Shown here one piece after another: positions 48,123 to 58,258 of a stretch of DNA of 64,000 bases. The notes beneath the pieces were generated by a model. That model saw only the letters and a program-made list of their open reading frames with translations, ran no database searches and was not told where the DNA came from. The stretch is from Gordonia sediminis (GTDB taxonomy: Bacteria; Actinomycetota; Actinomycetes; Mycobacteriales; Mycobacteriaceae), in assembly GCA_004193205.1 (NCBI GenBank), contig RZUM01000019.1, positions 1 through 64,000 of the forward strand. The letters run 5' to 3'. The position numbers and the translations under genes are program-made. Each line of letters begins with the position of its first letter. Within the stretch, counting starts at the first letter, position 1.

Positions 48123-48911
48123 TCAGGCGTGCTTCCGGACGACTGCCGCCGCGAGTTGTTGCCCGGTGACCGCATGACCATGCGTGTCGAACCACCTCGG
48201 CTCCCCGTATGCGACGTCGTGCTGATGGTCGAAGAGGTAGCCACGTAACCATGCGGGCGCCTCGGCCCATGCCTGCCAGAAGGCGGGCTCCGTCCAGTGC
48301 TCGGGTATCTGAGTCTCCTCGACACCGTCGAGTTGCTTGATCAGATCGTCGAACCAGTCCGGCAATCCCTGCACACTCACGCTGAGATGGCGGATCTTGT
48401 CGGCGAGCAGGCGCCACGGTGAGCTCGCGGGGGCCGACGTGATCCCGTCGACCGGATTGGCGATCTCGTACGTGGGTAACCCGGACGGCCAGTGCTTGTG
48501 CTGGCCGTCGAGCCCGTAGCCGAAGGATGGTCGTCCATACGACTGACCTGCCCGCCGGCCGGGATTGGCGATGTTCACTACCGCCGACACGAGGCAATCG
48601 CTGTAGAGGCCGCGCGCCTTGGCTTCCAGGAAGTCGGAGATCACCAGCGCGCCAAGGCTATACCCGGAGATGATCACCAGATGCGGTGTCTTGCGGATCT
48701 CTGCGACGAGGTTGGCCACCCCAGTGCTCCGCGACTGCGCTTCCGACGGTCCGGCGGGGTCACCATGGGGGTTGAACACCGCGATCGATGCGGGGTAGTC
48801 GACGTCCACCCATTCGACCTGATTGCCGAGAAGTGAGGCCACGTGGCCGAGCATGGTCGTGGTGCTGTTGTATTTCTCGCCGGTGCCGCGCACCGTCAGA
48901 TAGGTCTTCAC
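48123..48911 (-). CDS. lysin B-like / cutinase-fold esterase
   Basis: This 262-residue alpha/beta hydrolase resembles mycobacteriophage LysB, which cleaves mycolyl-arabinogalactan. The nucleophile Ser85 lies in IISGYSLGALV, the likely Asp in NPVDGITSAP (about 155), and the His in DTHGHAV (244 or 246), giving LysB-like spacing. No signal peptide is seen. Whether it is a prophage relic or a housekeeping enzyme is uncertain; no other phage genes are nearby. Confidence 0.7.
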   Translation of the reverse strand: MKTYLTVRGTGEKYNSTTTMLGHVASLLGNQVEWVDVDYPASIAVFNPHGDPAGPSEAQSRSTGVANLVAEIRKTPHLVIISGYSLGALVISDFLEAKARGLYSDCLVSAVVNIANPGRRAGQSYGRPSFGYGLDGQHKHWPSGLPTYEIANPVDGITSAPASSPWRLLADKIRHLSVSVQGLPDWFDDLIKQLDGVEETQIPEHWTEPAFWQAWAEAPAWLRGYLFDHQHDVAYGEPRWFDTHGHAVTGQQLAAAVVRKHA

Positions 48912-49184
48912 GGCCTGTTGTCCCGTCGTGCGTATCCGCCATACTCAGTCGCCGATGTGGCCCTGCGCGCGTGATCAGATAAATGCTAAGCGGTGGGCCA
49001 TGAGCTGAGAAGTGGCCGTCTGTCGAACAGCCGACGGTCAGCGCCGACAACCTCGCATCAAATTTGCGGGCGGCCCCATATGGATCTCGTTAAGACCTCT
49101 ACCGCAGTCGAACTCGCGGAGTGACCCTGTCAGCAGCACCTACGTGGTGTGTCTGCGTGGGAAACGAGACGGGAGTGGAATGAC

Positions 49185-49277
49185 GTGGCTGACCTGCTGT
49201 ATCTGATCGCTGTCGGCGCGGGCTTCCTTGCATGTCTGCTGGTGGTGCGCGGCGTGGACGCGAGGGTGGGCCGATGA
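49185..49277 (+). CDS. 30-residue membrane peptide upstream of kdpF
   Basis: GTG 49185 opens MADLLYLIAVGAGFLACLLV followed by VRGVDARVGR and a stop. It is a single transmembrane helix with a positively charged C-terminal tail. The stop overlaps the kdpF start (ATGA), so it is co-translated with the kdp operon. Small peptides of this kind are found before kdpF in other actinobacteria, as far as I recall. Function is unknown. Confidence 0.65.
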   Translation: MADLLYLIAVGAGFLACLLVVRGVDARVGR

Positions 49278-49372
49278 CCGCCGACGGCACCACCAACGTC
49301 GTGCTCGTTGTGCTGGCCGCAGGAGTGATGATCTACCTTTTGGTGGCTCTCATCCTTCCAGAGAGGTTCTGA
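49274..49372 (+). CDS. kdpF: potassium-transporting ATPase small subunit KdpF
   Basis: The 32-residue peptide MTADGTTNVVLVVLAAGVMI is followed by YLLVALILPERF. A single hydrophobic helix and the C-terminal LxxPERF are characteristic of KdpF, which stabilises the KdpABC complex. It overlaps the preceding peptide gene by 4 nt, and kdpA starts 4 bp after its stop. It is too short for routine gene calling. Confidence 0.9.
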   Translation: MTADGTTNVVLVVLAAGVMIYLLVALILPERF

Positions 49373-49376
49373 ACCG

Positions 49377-51311
49377 GTGACCGTGACGACTGCCGGCCTT
49401 GTCCAGTTGGCGATGGTGATCGTAGTGCTCGGGCTGTTGTACGTCCCACTCGGCGACTACGCGGCCCGGGTCTACGACTCCGATCGCGACCTGCTCGGCG
49501 AACGAATCCTCTACCGTGTCGGGCGGATCGATCCGCGACGAGAGCAGACATGGCAGGCGTATGCCCTTGCCGTGCTGGCCTTCTCCCTCGTCTCGGTGAT
49601 CGCGCTCTACCTGCTCCAGCGACTGCAGGGAATTCTGCCGTGGTCCGACGGAAAGCCCGGTGTCTCGCCGGCGATGGCCTTCAACACGGCCATCTCCTTC
49701 GTCACCAACACCAATTGGCAGTCGTTCTCACCCGAATCGGTGATGAGTAACCTCACGCAGATGCTCGGTCTGGCGGTGCAGAACTTCCTGTCCGCGGCGG
49801 TGGGGATGGCCGTTGCGGTGGCGCTGATCCGTGGGATCGTCAACCGCCGCGGGACCGGTGAGATCGGGAACTTCTGGGTCGACCTGGTACGTGGTGTCGT
49901 CCGCATCCTGTTGCCGCTCAGCATCATCGTCGCGATCATCCTGCTGGCGCAAGGGGCGATCCAGTCCTTCCATACCGGATTCGACTTCACCACGCTCACT
50001 GGTCAACGCGCTCATAGCGAGGTCGGGCCGTTCGCCTCCCAAGAGGCCATCAAGGAACTCGGCACGAACGGCGGTGGCACGCTCGCGGCCAACTCAGCGC
50101 ACCCGTTCTCGAATCCGACGCCGCTGTCGAACATCGTCGAGATCAGCGCGTTGCTCGTGATCCCGGTCTGTCTGACACGCACCTACGGAACGATGGTGCG
50201 TGACCGTCGGCAGGGCCTGACGCTGGTCGCCGTCATGGTCATCATCTGGGCGGCGATGCTGGCCATCGTGTGGGTTTTCGAATCCCGTACCGACGGCATC
50301 GCGGCGCGGGCTGCCGGGGCGATGATGGAGGGAAAGGAGCAACGCTTCGGCATTCCCGCATCGGTGCTGTGGGCGGTCTCCACCACGGGAACATCTGCGG
50401 GGGCAGTTAATTCCGCACACGACAGCTTCTCGGCCGCAGGCGGAGGCGCACTCATCTGGAACATGATGCTCGGCGAGGTCGCGCCGGGTGGGGTCGGATC
50501 CGGTCTGTACGGCATCCTCGTCCTGGCGATCATCACCGTCTTCGTCGGCGGGCTGCTCGTGGGTCGTACGCCCGAGTTCGTGGGCAAGAAGATCGGGCAG
50601 AACGAGATCACCATGGCCGCCCTGTACGTCCTGGTGATGCCCGCATTGGTACTGATCGGGACCGGGATCACTGTCATCCTGAGTTCGACGACCGGGTTCC
50701 AGGGCAACAGCGGCGCGCCCGGTACACCGGGATCGATCCATGGCTTCAGCGAGGTCCTCTACGCGTTCACGTCGGGAGCCAACAACAATGGCAGCGCGTT
50801 CGGCGGACTCACAGTGACCAGCGTCTGGTTCCAGACATCACTGGGATTCGCGATGCTGCTCGGTCGGTTCCTGCCGGTCGTGTTCGTGCTGGCGCTCGCG
50901 GGGTTGTTGGGGCGGCAGAAGCCGCGGTCCACCACGGTCGCGGTCGCGAGCGAGGTCGTCGACGTGGGGGGTGGTCTCGATACGCCCCCTCGCCCTGGGG
51001 GGCTCGGGGGCTACTCGACCAGCGAGAGGGGTGCGCTGCGGGAGGGGAGCGGTGGCGGCGGTGGTCTCGATACGCCCCCTCGCCCTGGGGGGCTCGGGGG
51101 CTACTCCTTGGATCGAGTAGCCGCGAACGGAGTGAGTGGCGTATCGAGATCGACCAGCGAAAGGGGTGCGGCCGCGGAGACGGACGCATCCACCCTCCCG
51201 ACGCACGGGTGGTTGTTCGGTGCGCTCCTGCTGGGCACCATCGTGCTCGTCGCCGGACTGACCTTCTTCCCGGCCATGGCGCTGGGACCGATCGCGGAGG
51301 CGCTGTCGTGA
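49377..51311 (+). CDS. kdpA: potassium-transporting ATPase subunit A, with repeat-derived insertion
   Basis: This 644-residue, multi-helix K+-binding subunit has the four-repeat selectivity-filter pattern ([71 protein letters not shown]). The usual length is about 560-570. Between the penultimate loop ([18 protein letters not shown]) and the last helix ([20 protein letters not shown]), residues about 529-602 are repeat-encoded: [16 protein letters not shown] occurs twice. The insertion keeps frame, so the protein may still function with an enlarged loop. The stop overlaps kdpB (GTGA). Confidence 0.95.
   Translation: MTVTTAGLVQLAMVIVVLGLLYVPLGDYAARVYDSDRDLLGERILYRVGRIDPRREQTWQAYALAVLAFSLVSVIALYLLQRLQGILPWSDGKPGVSPAMAFNTAISFVTNTNWQSFSPESVMSNLTQMLGLAVQNFLSAAVGMAVAVALIRGIVNRRGTGEIGNFWVDLVRGVVRILLPLSIIVAIILLAQGAIQSFHTGFDFTTLTGQRAHSEVGPFASQEAIKELGTNGGGTLAANSAHPFSNPTPLSNIVEISALLVIPVCLTRTYGTMVRDRRQGLTLVAVMVIIWAAMLAIVWVFESRTDGIAARAAGAMMEGKEQRFGIPASVLWAVSTTGTSAGAVNSAHDSFSAAGGGALIWNMMLGEVAPGGVGSGLYGILVLAIITVFVGGLLVGRTPEFVGKKIGQNEITMAALYVLVMPALVLIGTGITVILSSTTGFQGNSGAPGTPGSIHGFSEVLYAFTSGANNNGSAFGGLTVTSVWFQTSLGFAMLLGRFLPVVFVLALAGLLGRQKPRSTTVAVASEVVDVGGGLDTPPRPGGLGGYSTSERGALREGSGGGGGLDTPPRPGGLGGYSLDRVAANGVSGVSRSTSERGAAAETDASTLPTHGWLFGALLLGTIVLVAGLTFFPAMALGPIAEALS
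50970..51160. repeat. two palindromic repeat units inserted in kdpA
   Basis: An identical 46-47-bp block starting GTGGTCTCGATACGCC and ending GGGGGCTACTC occurs at 50971-51016 and 51061-51106, exactly 90 bp apart. The second unit continues into an inverted arm, GATCGAGTAG (51111-51120) and GGCGTATCGAGAT (from about 51138), which could fold into a long hairpin. A related copy is at 40379-40432. The insertion length is a multiple of three. Confidence 0.85.
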
Positions 51312-53455
51312 CACTTCGTATGCCCAGTCGGGACGCCCTTCGTGGTGCTCGCAAGCTCGCTCCGCGGGGGTCGGCGGAAGCCGAGCTGGTGACGAGCGGC
51401 GCTTTCGACGTTCGACAATTGGTCAGGTCCCTGCCGCAGGCGTTCCGCAAGCTGACGCCCCGGGACCAGATGCGCAACCCGGTGATGTTCGTGGTCTACC
51501 TCGGGGCATCCGTCACGACGGTCCTGGCGATCTGGCATCCGTCGTGGTTCGCCTGGGCCGTGGCGGCGTGGCTGTGGTTCACCGTGGTGTTCGCCAACCT
51601 CGCCGAGGCCGTGGCCGAGGGAAGGGGCCGCGCACAGGCCGATAGCCTGCGAAAGGTCAAGCGTGACACAATGGCCCGCCGACTCGGAGACGACGGACAG
51701 ATCACCGAGGTACCCGGGGCGTCGTTGCGGATCGGCGACCGCATCGTCGTCGAGGCCGGAGAGGTCATCGCCGGAGACGGCGACGTCGTCGACGGCATCG
51801 CGACTGTCGACGAGTCCGCGATCACCGGCGAATCCGCCCCGGTCGTACGGGAATCCGGCGGCGACCGGTCCTCGGTGACCGGCGGCACGGTGGTGCTGTC
51901 GGACAAGATCGTTGTCAGGATCACCACAGCCCCCGGCGAAACCTTCGTCGACCGGATGATCGCCCTCGTCGAGGGTGCATCGCGCAAGAAGACACCGAAC
52001 GAGATCGCCCTCGACATCCTGCTCACGAGTCTCACGCTGATCTTCTTGCTCGCCGTCGTCGCGGTCGGCCCGATGCAGCAATACAGCGGACAGTCCGCCG
52101 ACCCGATCAAGCTGATCGCGCTGCTGGTCTGCCTCATCCCGACGACGATCGGCGCACTGCTCTCGTCGATCGGTATCGCAGGCATGGACCGTCTCGTCCA
52201 GCGCAATGTGCTGGCCATGTCCGGGCGGGCCGTCGAGGCCGCCGGCGACATCGACACCCTACTCATGGACAAAACCGGCACCATCACCTTCGGCAACCGC
52301 CGCGCGACATCCCTCGTCGCTGCCCCGGACGTGGAGATCGACGAACTCGCGCGCATCGCCTACCAATGCAGCCTCGCAGACGAGACGCCCGAGGGTCGAA
52401 GCATCGTGGACTTGTGCGTGCGGGCATACGGCGTCGAGGAGATCGACGCCGAGGCGGTAGTGGCGGCACGACGTCGGGAACACCCGCACTACCAGGTCGT
52501 TCCGTTCACCGCGGAGACCCGGATGAGCGGTGTCGACATGACCGGGACCGAGGGCGTCAGCGAATACCGGAAAGGTGCCGCCGACGCGGTGGCCCGGTGG
52601 GTGATCGCCGCCGGCGGGACCGTGGACGCGACGGTCTCGGGCGAAGTCGATCACATCGCCGCCGACGGCGGTACACCGCTGGTGGTCGGGATGCGAGACC
52701 ACTCCGGGCGGATTCGGGTGCTGGGTACGATCGCTCTGTCCGACGTGGTGAAACCCGCGATGGCGCAACGGTTTGCGCAGCTGCGCGCGATGGGCATCCG
52801 CACCGTGATGGTCACCGGCGACAACCCACTCACTGCACGGGCCATCGCGGCCGAGGCGGGCGTCGACGACTTCGTCGCCGAGGCCACGCCGGAGGACAAG
52901 CTGACCCTGATCCGCAGGGAACAGTCGGGTGGGCGGCTGGTCGCGATGACCGGCGACGGCACCAACGATGCACCCGCGCTCGCCCAGGCCGACGTGGGGT
53001 TGGCGATGAACACCGGGACGTCGGCCGCCAAAGAGGCCGGCAACATGGTCGACCTCGATTCGGACCCGGCGAAATTGATCGACGTCGTCGCCATCGGCAA
53101 ACAACTGTTGATCACGCGCGGCGCGCTGACCACGTTCTCGCTGGCCAACGACCTGGCGAAATACTTCGCCATCCTGCCGGCGATGTTCAGCGGGATCTAC
53201 CCGCAGCTCGATCGGCTCAACGTCATGCATCTGCACTCGGCGCAATCGGCGATCGTGTCCGCGGTTATCTTCAACGCGGTGATCATCATCGCGCTGATCC
53301 CGTTGTCGCTGCGGGGTGTCCGATACCGGCCCTCCTCGGCGTCGCGCCTCCTGAGCCGCAACCTGCTGATCTATGGCCTCGGGGGCGTGATCACGCCGTT
53401 CGCCGGGATCTGGCTGATCGATATCGTCGTGCGGCTTCTTCCGGGAATGGGGTAA
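51308..53455 (+). CDS. kdpB: potassium-transporting P-type ATPase subunit B
   Basis: This protein of about 715 residues is the catalytic ATPase. GTG 51308 overlaps the kdpA stop. The actuator motif is in [18 protein letters not shown], the phosphorylated Asp321 in [11 protein letters not shown], the nucleotide-binding domain contains [14 protein letters not shown], and the hinge motif is in [19 protein letters not shown]. The membrane helices number about seven. It hydrolyses ATP to drive K+ uptake through KdpA. Confidence 0.97.
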   Translation: MTLRMPSRDALRGARKLAPRGSAEAELVTSGAFDVRQLVRSLPQAFRKLTPRDQMRNPVMFVVYLGASVTTVLAIWHPSWFAWAVAAWLWFTVVFANLAEAVAEGRGRAQADSLRKVKRDTMARRLGDDGQITEVPGASLRIGDRIVVEAGEVIAGDGDVVDGIATVDESAITGESAPVVRESGGDRSSVTGGTVVLSDKIVVRITTAPGETFVDRMIALVEGASRKKTPNEIALDILLTSLTLIFLLAVVAVGPMQQYSGQSADPIKLIALLVCLIPTTIGALLSSIGIAGMDRLVQRNVLAMSGRAVEAAGDIDTLLMDKTGTITFGNRRATSLVAAPDVEIDELARIAYQCSLADETPEGRSIVDLCVRAYGVEEIDAEAVVAARRREHPHYQVVPFTAETRMSGVDMTGTEGVSEYRKGAADAVARWVIAAGGTVDATVSGEVDHIAADGGTPLVVGMRDHSGRIRVLGTIALSDVVKPAMAQRFAQLRAMGIRTVMVTGDNPLTARAIAAEAGVDDFVAEATPEDKLTLIRREQSGGRLVAMTGDGTNDAPALAQADVGLAMNTGTSAAKEAGNMVDLDSDPAKLIDVVAIGKQLLITRGALTTFSLANDLAKYFAILPAMFSGIYPQLDRLNVMHLHSAQSAIVSAVIFNAVIIIALIPLSLRGVRYRPSSASRLLSRNLLIYGLGGVITPFAGIWLIDIVVRLLPGMG

Positions 53456-53460
53456 GAATC

Positions 53461-54090
53461 GTGAACAGGGTGATCACCGGATTCCTGCGACAGTGCGTAG
53501 CCGCGATCGGCGTGCTGCTGGCGCTCACCGTCGTGCTCGGGGTGGCCTATCCGGCAGCGGTGTGGGCGATCTCGCGGATCGACAGCCACTCGGCGGAGGG
53601 TTCTCAGCTTGCTGACGCGCATGGGTGTGATGTCGGGTCGGCGCTCATCGGCATCGACCCGCAGGTGCCCGCAGGCCAGCCTGATCCGTACATGCATGCG
53701 CGGGTCCTCGGATCGCCCGACGACCCGATGGCGCCAGGCGACGCCTCTGGATCGGCGGCGAGCAACAAGGGTCCGAACAACACCGATCTCGCCAGATGGA
53801 TCGAGGAGCGTCGAACCATCGTCGCCGAACGCGAGGGCATCGCACCGTCGGTGGTGCCGGCGGACGCGGTCACCGGGTCGGGTTCCGGCCTCGACCCCGA
53901 CATCAGTCCCGACTATGCGGCGCTGCAGGTGCCGCGCCTCGCCCGGGAGAACCACCGGACACCCGAACAGATCCGCGCGATCATCCAACAGAACACCTCG
54001 ACTCGCCAATGGGGGTTCCTCGGGCAGCCTCGGGTCAACGTGCTGAAGGTGAATCTTGCACTCGGACATACGGTCGCCGTGTGCAGATAG
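53461..54090 (+). CDS. kdpC: potassium-transporting ATPase subunit C
   Basis: This 209-residue protein has one N-terminal transmembrane helix (VAAIGVLLALTVVLGVAYPA) and a soluble domain with SGSAASNKGPNNTDLA and the C-terminal VNVLKVNLALG typical of KdpC. GTG 53461 starts 5 bp after the kdpB stop. It is thought to help nucleotide binding by KdpB and is essential for the complex. Confidence 0.95.
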   Translation: MNRVITGFLRQCVAAIGVLLALTVVLGVAYPAAVWAISRIDSHSAEGSQLADAHGCDVGSALIGIDPQVPAGQPDPYMHARVLGSPDDPMAPGDASGSAASNKGPNNTDLARWIEERRTIVAEREGIAPSVVPADAVTGSGSGLDPDISPDYAALQVPRLARENHRTPEQIRAIIQQNTSTRQWGFLGQPRVNVLKVNLALGHTVAVCR

Positions 54091-54129
54091 CATGCGGGGA
54101 ACACCCTCTGAACCGATACACTGGGCACC

Positions 54130-56700
54130 ATGGCCACGGCGAGTGAGGCCCGAGGACGCCTCGAGGTATTCCTCGGATGTGCACCGGGCGTGGGCAAGAC
54201 ATACGAGATGCTCGCCCACGCCCGGCTCCTCCTCGGCGAGGGTGCAGATGTCGTTGTGGCGTTGGTGGAATCACACGGCCGAGTGGCCACTTCTGCCCTT
54301 GTCGAAGGTTTCGAGGTCATCCCGCGACGCCGGGTGGAGTACCGGGGCGCGGTCCTCGAGGAGATGGACCTCGACGCGGTCCTCGCGCGCAAACCCCAGG
54401 TGGCCCTCGTCGACGAGCTCGCCCACACCAACGCTCCCGGAATGCGAAATGCCAAGCGGTGGCAGGACATCGAGATGCTGCGGGATGCGGGCATCGACGT
54501 TCTGTCGACGATCAACATCCAGCACCTGGAGAGCCTGAACGACGTCGTCGCGCAGATCACCGGAGTCACCCAACGGGAGACGGTTCCCGACGACGTCGTG
54601 CGCGCGGCCGATCAGATCGAACTCGTGGACATCGCGCCGCAGGCGCTTCGGCAGCGACTGTCCGCCGGCAAGGTGTATCCGGGCGAACGGATCGACGGAG
54701 CGCTGTCGAACTATTTCCGGCAGGGCAATCTCACCGCGCTACGTGAGCTCGCGTTGTTGTGGCTGGCCGACCAGGTCGACGACAGTCTCGCGGATTATCG
54801 TGCAGCACATGCGATCACCGAGACATGGGAGGCTCGGGAACGGGTGGTCGTGGCGATCACCGGTGGTCCGGAGTCGGCGACGCTGCTGCGGCGGGCCAGT
54901 CGGATCGCATCGAGGTCGAGTGCCGACCTCGTCGTGGTGCATGTCGTGCTGGGCGACGGGCTCGCCGATCCGACGGCCGTCGACATCCATGCCCTGCGGG
55001 AACTCGCCGCCGGTTTCGGCGCGAAGATCCACACCGTTGTCGGCGACGACATTCCTGCCGCTCTGCTCGAGTTCGCCCGCGGTGTCAACGCCACCCAGCT
55101 CGTACTCGGCACCTCGCGGCGACCGCGCTGGCAACGCATTCTCGATGAGGGCGTAGGGGCGACCGTGGTCCGCGAGAGCGGTCGCATCGACGTGCATATG
55201 GTCACGCACGAGGAGACGCGGCGGCGCAACCGATTGGACATCCGCGGCACCAGGTTTCATCGCCCGCTGAGCTGGGTGGCCGCAGTCGTGGTCCCGGTCG
55301 TGGTTACCGGCATCCTCTTGCTCCTGGACCGTTGGCTCGGATTCGCGAGCGAGTCGGCGCTCTTCTTCGTGGCGATCCTCGCGGTGTCGATGCTCGGCGG
55401 CATCGGACCGGCGGTGCTGTCCGCGGTCGTGTCCGGTGTGCTGCTGAACTACTTCTTCACCAGCCCGCGGTTCACCCTCACCATCGACGAGCTGGACAAC
55501 CTGATCACCATTCTCGTCATGCTCGTTCTGGCGATTGCCGTCGCGGCACTGGTCGATTCGGCGACGGTGCGACGGACCCAGGCGCAGCGTTCGGGCCGGG
55601 ACGCGGAGCTTCTCGCATTGTTCTCCAGCGTTGTACTGTCCGGCGCGGATGTGCCAGGCCTGCTCGAACGTGTCCGGGAGACCTACGACCAGGACGGGGT
55701 GTCGCTGATCCGGCGGGCCGATCGGGACACCATCGAGGTGGAGGACGCGATCGGGACCGATCCGCCGGCGACCGAAGATGATGCGGTCACCGTGGTTCCG
55801 GTACCCGGAAGCGAATACGAACTCTGGCTGAGCGGACCCGACCTGGGCGGGCGGGATCGACGGGTGCTCACCTCAGTTGCCACCCAGGCGGCAGGTGCGG
55901 TCCAGCGCCACCAGCTGGAGGCCGAGGCGGCGGAGGCCGAGGCGTTGGCGCAGACCGACGAAATGCGCCGTGCACTGCTCTCCGCGGTCAGCCACGACCT
56001 GCGTACCCCGCTCGCCGCGGCGAAGGCGGCGGTGTCGAGCCTGCGGAGCACCGACGTCACGTTCACCCCGGAGGACACTGCCGAGCTGCTGGCGACCATC
56101 GAGGAGTCGGTCGATCAACTCGCCACCCTGGTCGGCAACCTGCTCGACTCCTCGCGACTTGCGGCCGGCGCGGTGCGGCCTCAGCTGCAGCGTACCTACC
56201 TCACCGAGGTCGTGCATCGTTCGATGGCGGCTGTCTATCGTCGCGATCCGACCACGCCGAACGTCGCGGTGGATCTCGAACAGGCATGGGCCTACACCGA
56301 TGCGGGACTGCTCGAGCGCGCGTTGGCCAATCTCATCGACAATGCGGTCCGGCACGGCGGCGGGCAGGTGACGGTGGACGCCCGGATCGGTACGGCCGCG
56401 GAGTCCGGGGTGAGTGGCGAGCTCGAGGCCGACGTCGTCCCGCGGTGCATCATCCGTGTCATCGACCACGGACCGGGTATCCCGGCCGACGAACGAGACC
56501 GGGTCTTCGCCGCCTTTCACCAGTACGGCGACCGGAACGGCGCATCGTCGGGGGTTGGGCTGGGATTGTCGGTAGCGCGAGGATTCATCACCGCGATCGG
56601 AGGCACCCTGCACGCCGTGGAAACCCCGGGTGGTGGAACCACGATGGTGGTTGCGTTGCCGATGACCGCTGAGCGCGTTGACATGGGCACGGTCCGGTGA
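54130..56700 (+). CDS. kdpD: osmosensitive K+ channel sensor kinase KdpD
   Basis: This 856-residue histidine kinase begins with the KdpD sensor domain (Walker-type GCAPGVGKTYEML at residues 16-28, LVDELAHTNAPG). A universal-stress-like domain (about 235-365), four membrane helices (about 375-480), a GAF-like region, HisKA with His622 in SAVSHDLRTPLAAAK, and an HATPase (NLIDNAVRHGGG, GLGLSVARGF) follow. The family-typical Arg cluster near the end of the sensor domain is present (TRRRNRLDIRG). It overlaps kdpE by 4 nt. Confidence 0.96.
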   Translation: MATASEARGRLEVFLGCAPGVGKTYEMLAHARLLLGEGADVVVALVESHGRVATSALVEGFEVIPRRRVEYRGAVLEEMDLDAVLARKPQVALVDELAHTNAPGMRNAKRWQDIEMLRDAGIDVLSTINIQHLESLNDVVAQITGVTQRETVPDDVVRAADQIELVDIAPQALRQRLSAGKVYPGERIDGALSNYFRQGNLTALRELALLWLADQVDDSLADYRAAHAITETWEARERVVVAITGGPESATLLRRASRIASRSSADLVVVHVVLGDGLADPTAVDIHALRELAAGFGAKIHTVVGDDIPAALLEFARGVNATQLVLGTSRRPRWQRILDEGVGATVVRESGRIDVHMVTHEETRRRNRLDIRGTRFHRPLSWVAAVVVPVVVTGILLLLDRWLGFASESALFFVAILAVSMLGGIGPAVLSAVVSGVLLNYFFTSPRFTLTIDELDNLITILVMLVLAIAVAALVDSATVRRTQAQRSGRDAELLALFSSVVLSGADVPGLLERVRETYDQDGVSLIRRADRDTIEVEDAIGTDPPATEDDAVTVVPVPGSEYELWLSGPDLGGRDRRVLTSVATQAAGAVQRHQLEAEAAEAEALAQTDEMRRALLSAVSHDLRTPLAAAKAAVSSLRSTDVTFTPEDTAELLATIEESVDQLATLVGNLLDSSRLAAGAVRPQLQRTYLTEVVHRSMAAVYRRDPTTPNVAVDLEQAWAYTDAGLLERALANLIDNAVRHGGGQVTVDARIGTAAESGVSGELEADVVPRCIIRVIDHGPGIPADERDRVFAAFHQYGDRNGASSGVGLGLSVARGFITAIGGTLHAVETPGGGTTMVVALPMTAERVDMGTVR

Positions 56701-57389
56701 CCGGAGAGGTGCGGGTGCTCGTCGTCGACGACGAGCCGCAACTGTTGCGCGCGCTGCGGATCAATCTCAAGACACGTGGATTCGTGGTCACCACGGCCTC
56801 GACGGGGGCAGAGGCGTTGGCCGCCGCTGCGAGGACGAACCCGCACGTCGTCGTCCTCGATCTTGGATTGCCCGACATCGACGGGCTGACGGTGCTCGAA
56901 GGACTCCGCGGCTGGACCAATGTCCCGGTGATCGTATTGTCCGCGCGCGCCGACGCCGCCGACAAGGTTGCGGCGTTGGACACGGGGGCGGACGACTATG
57001 TGACGAAACCCTTTGGGATGGAGGAATTCCTGGCCCGACTACGGGCCGCGGTGCGCCGTGGGGCGGCATCGGCGGTGGCTCCGGAGACCCCTGTCGTCGA
57101 CGCCGGGACGTTCACCGTCGACCTGTCCGCCAAGCAAGTTGTGCGCGACGGCAATCCTGTCCACCTCACGCCGACCGAGTGGGGAATCCTGGAGTTGCTC
57201 GTCCGTAACGAAGGAAAGATGGTGGGCCAGAAGGAGATTCTGCAGTCCGTGTGGGGTCCGACCTATGTCACCCAAACCAATTACCTTCGCGTGTACCTGG
57301 CCAGTCTCCGTCGCAAACTCGAGGCCGACCCGGCGCAACCGGAACATCTCGTCACCGAGGCGGGCATGGGATATCGATTCGTGCGGTGA
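56697..57389 (+). CDS. kdpE: KDP operon response regulator KdpE
   Basis: This 230-residue OmpR-family regulator has a receiver domain with Asp11-Asp12 and phospho-acceptor Asp55 in VVVLDLGLPD, and Lys in DDYVTKPFGMEEFL. The C-terminal winged helix includes VHLTPTEWGILELLVRN and TNYLRVYLASLRRKLE. GTG 56697 overlaps the kdpD stop. It is expected to activate kdpFABC in K+ limitation. The binding site upstream of the operon was not identified by eye. Confidence 0.96.
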   Translation: MTGEVRVLVVDDEPQLLRALRINLKTRGFVVTTASTGAEALAAAARTNPHVVVLDLGLPDIDGLTVLEGLRGWTNVPVIVLSARADAADKVAALDTGADDYVTKPFGMEEFLARLRAAVRRGAASAVAPETPVVDAGTFTVDLSAKQVVRDGNPVHLTPTEWGILELLVRNEGKMVGQKEILQSVWGPTYVTQTNYLRVYLASLRRKLEADPAQPEHLVTEAGMGYRFVR

Positions 57390-57448
57390 GCAGCGCGCCG
57401 AGTCTGGCAAATGCTACGGAAGACGTAATCCAAAAGTCATCTGGTGGG

Positions 57449-57460
57449 ATTGTTGACAAT
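57449..57460. promoter_or_regulatory. candidate GntR operator 1
   Basis: ATTGT-TG-ACAAT lies 25 bp before the start of the first racemase-like gene. The same palindrome (reverse complement) is at 59464-59475. The TTGT-N2-ACAA core is a common FCD-type GntR site, matching the regulator at 61433. Confidence 0.65.
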
Positions 57461-57484
57461 CCGACAATGTGGCATCATTCCTGC

Positions 57485-58237
57485 ATGAAGCTGGTTGAGA
57501 CCGCCGGAAATCCCCCTCAGCATCAGGTGGGGATCGGGATGGTGTGCCCGTTCGACATGGCGCTCGACCGGGAGCTGTGGCGCTGGATGCCCGACTCGGT
57601 GTCCCTGCATTTCACGCGCACCGGATTCATCGATGCCCCCGTGGACGTCGACCTGTGCCGCGACCTCAACAATCACTCCGACATCGCGGCTGCCGTGCGC
57701 AGCGTCTCCGCGATCGGCCCCCGGGTCTTCGGATACGCGTGCGCCTCCGGCAGTTTCGTCTATGGGATGGCCGGCGCGCGGGAACTCTCGAACTGCATGC
57801 GGGCCGCGGGTGCGGCGGCGGCGGTGACGACCTCCGAGGCCCTGATCCGCGCGCTCGACGTGATGGGGGTCAGCCGGATCGCGGTCGCCACCCCGTACAC
57901 CTCCGCACTCACCGGTCTGCTCTGTGATTTCCTCGCCGAGTCCGGGCGTACGGTGGTCGCCCAAGCGGGTCTCGGGCGCGATCACGAGATCTGGACGATC
58001 CCCTATCCGGTTACGTGCGATCTGATCCGTGCGGCCGACCACCCCGACGCCGAGGCCGTCTTCGTCTCCTGCACCAATCTGTGGACCTACGACATCCTGG
58101 GACTGCTCGAGGCCGAACTCGGCAAACCGATCCTTTCCGCGAATCAGGTCACCGCGTGGGCGACGCTGACCGACGCCGGCGTGGTCGCGGAATCGCCGTT
58201 GCACGATGGTCAGTCGTTGTTCGCCCGGGCGGCCTGA
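57485..58237 (+). CDS. Asp/Glu racemase-superfamily protein, maleate isomerase-like (paralogue 1)
   Basis: This 250-residue two-domain protein is of the aspartate/glutamate racemase, maleate isomerase and arylmalonate decarboxylase superfamily. Both catalytic-position cysteines are present: Cys86 in FGYACASGSFVYG and Cys196 in VFVSCTNLWTYD. The two-Cys layout matches maleate cis-trans isomerases or racemases. ATG 57485 is downstream of the GntR palindrome. In this cluster it may isomerise or racemise the acid released by the amidase. Substrate is not deducible. Confidence 0.85.
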   Translation: MKLVETAGNPPQHQVGIGMVCPFDMALDRELWRWMPDSVSLHFTRTGFIDAPVDVDLCRDLNNHSDIAAAVRSVSAIGPRVFGYACASGSFVYGMAGARELSNCMRAAGAAAAVTTSEALIRALDVMGVSRIAVATPYTSALTGLLCDFLAESGRTVVAQAGLGRDHEIWTIPYPVTCDLIRAADHPDAEAVFVSCTNLWTYDILGLLEAELGKPILSANQVTAWATLTDAGVVAESPLHDGQSLFARAA

Positions 58238-58258
58238 CCGCTCGGTAGCCTGGGCGTC

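Noticed and set aside
48123-48911. Prophage based on the lysin-B-like gene
   Set aside because: No other phage genes, integrase or attachment sites nearby; one esterase gene is not enough.
40379-51160. The GGTGGTCTCGATACG repeats as a CRISPR array
   Set aside because: Only three copies, two 90 bp apart and one 10 kb away, with palindromic structure and no unique spacers or cas genes.
51209-51307. N-terminal extension of kdpB into kdpA
   Set aside because: KdpB homology begins at the GTG overlapping the kdpA stop, so 51308 is used.
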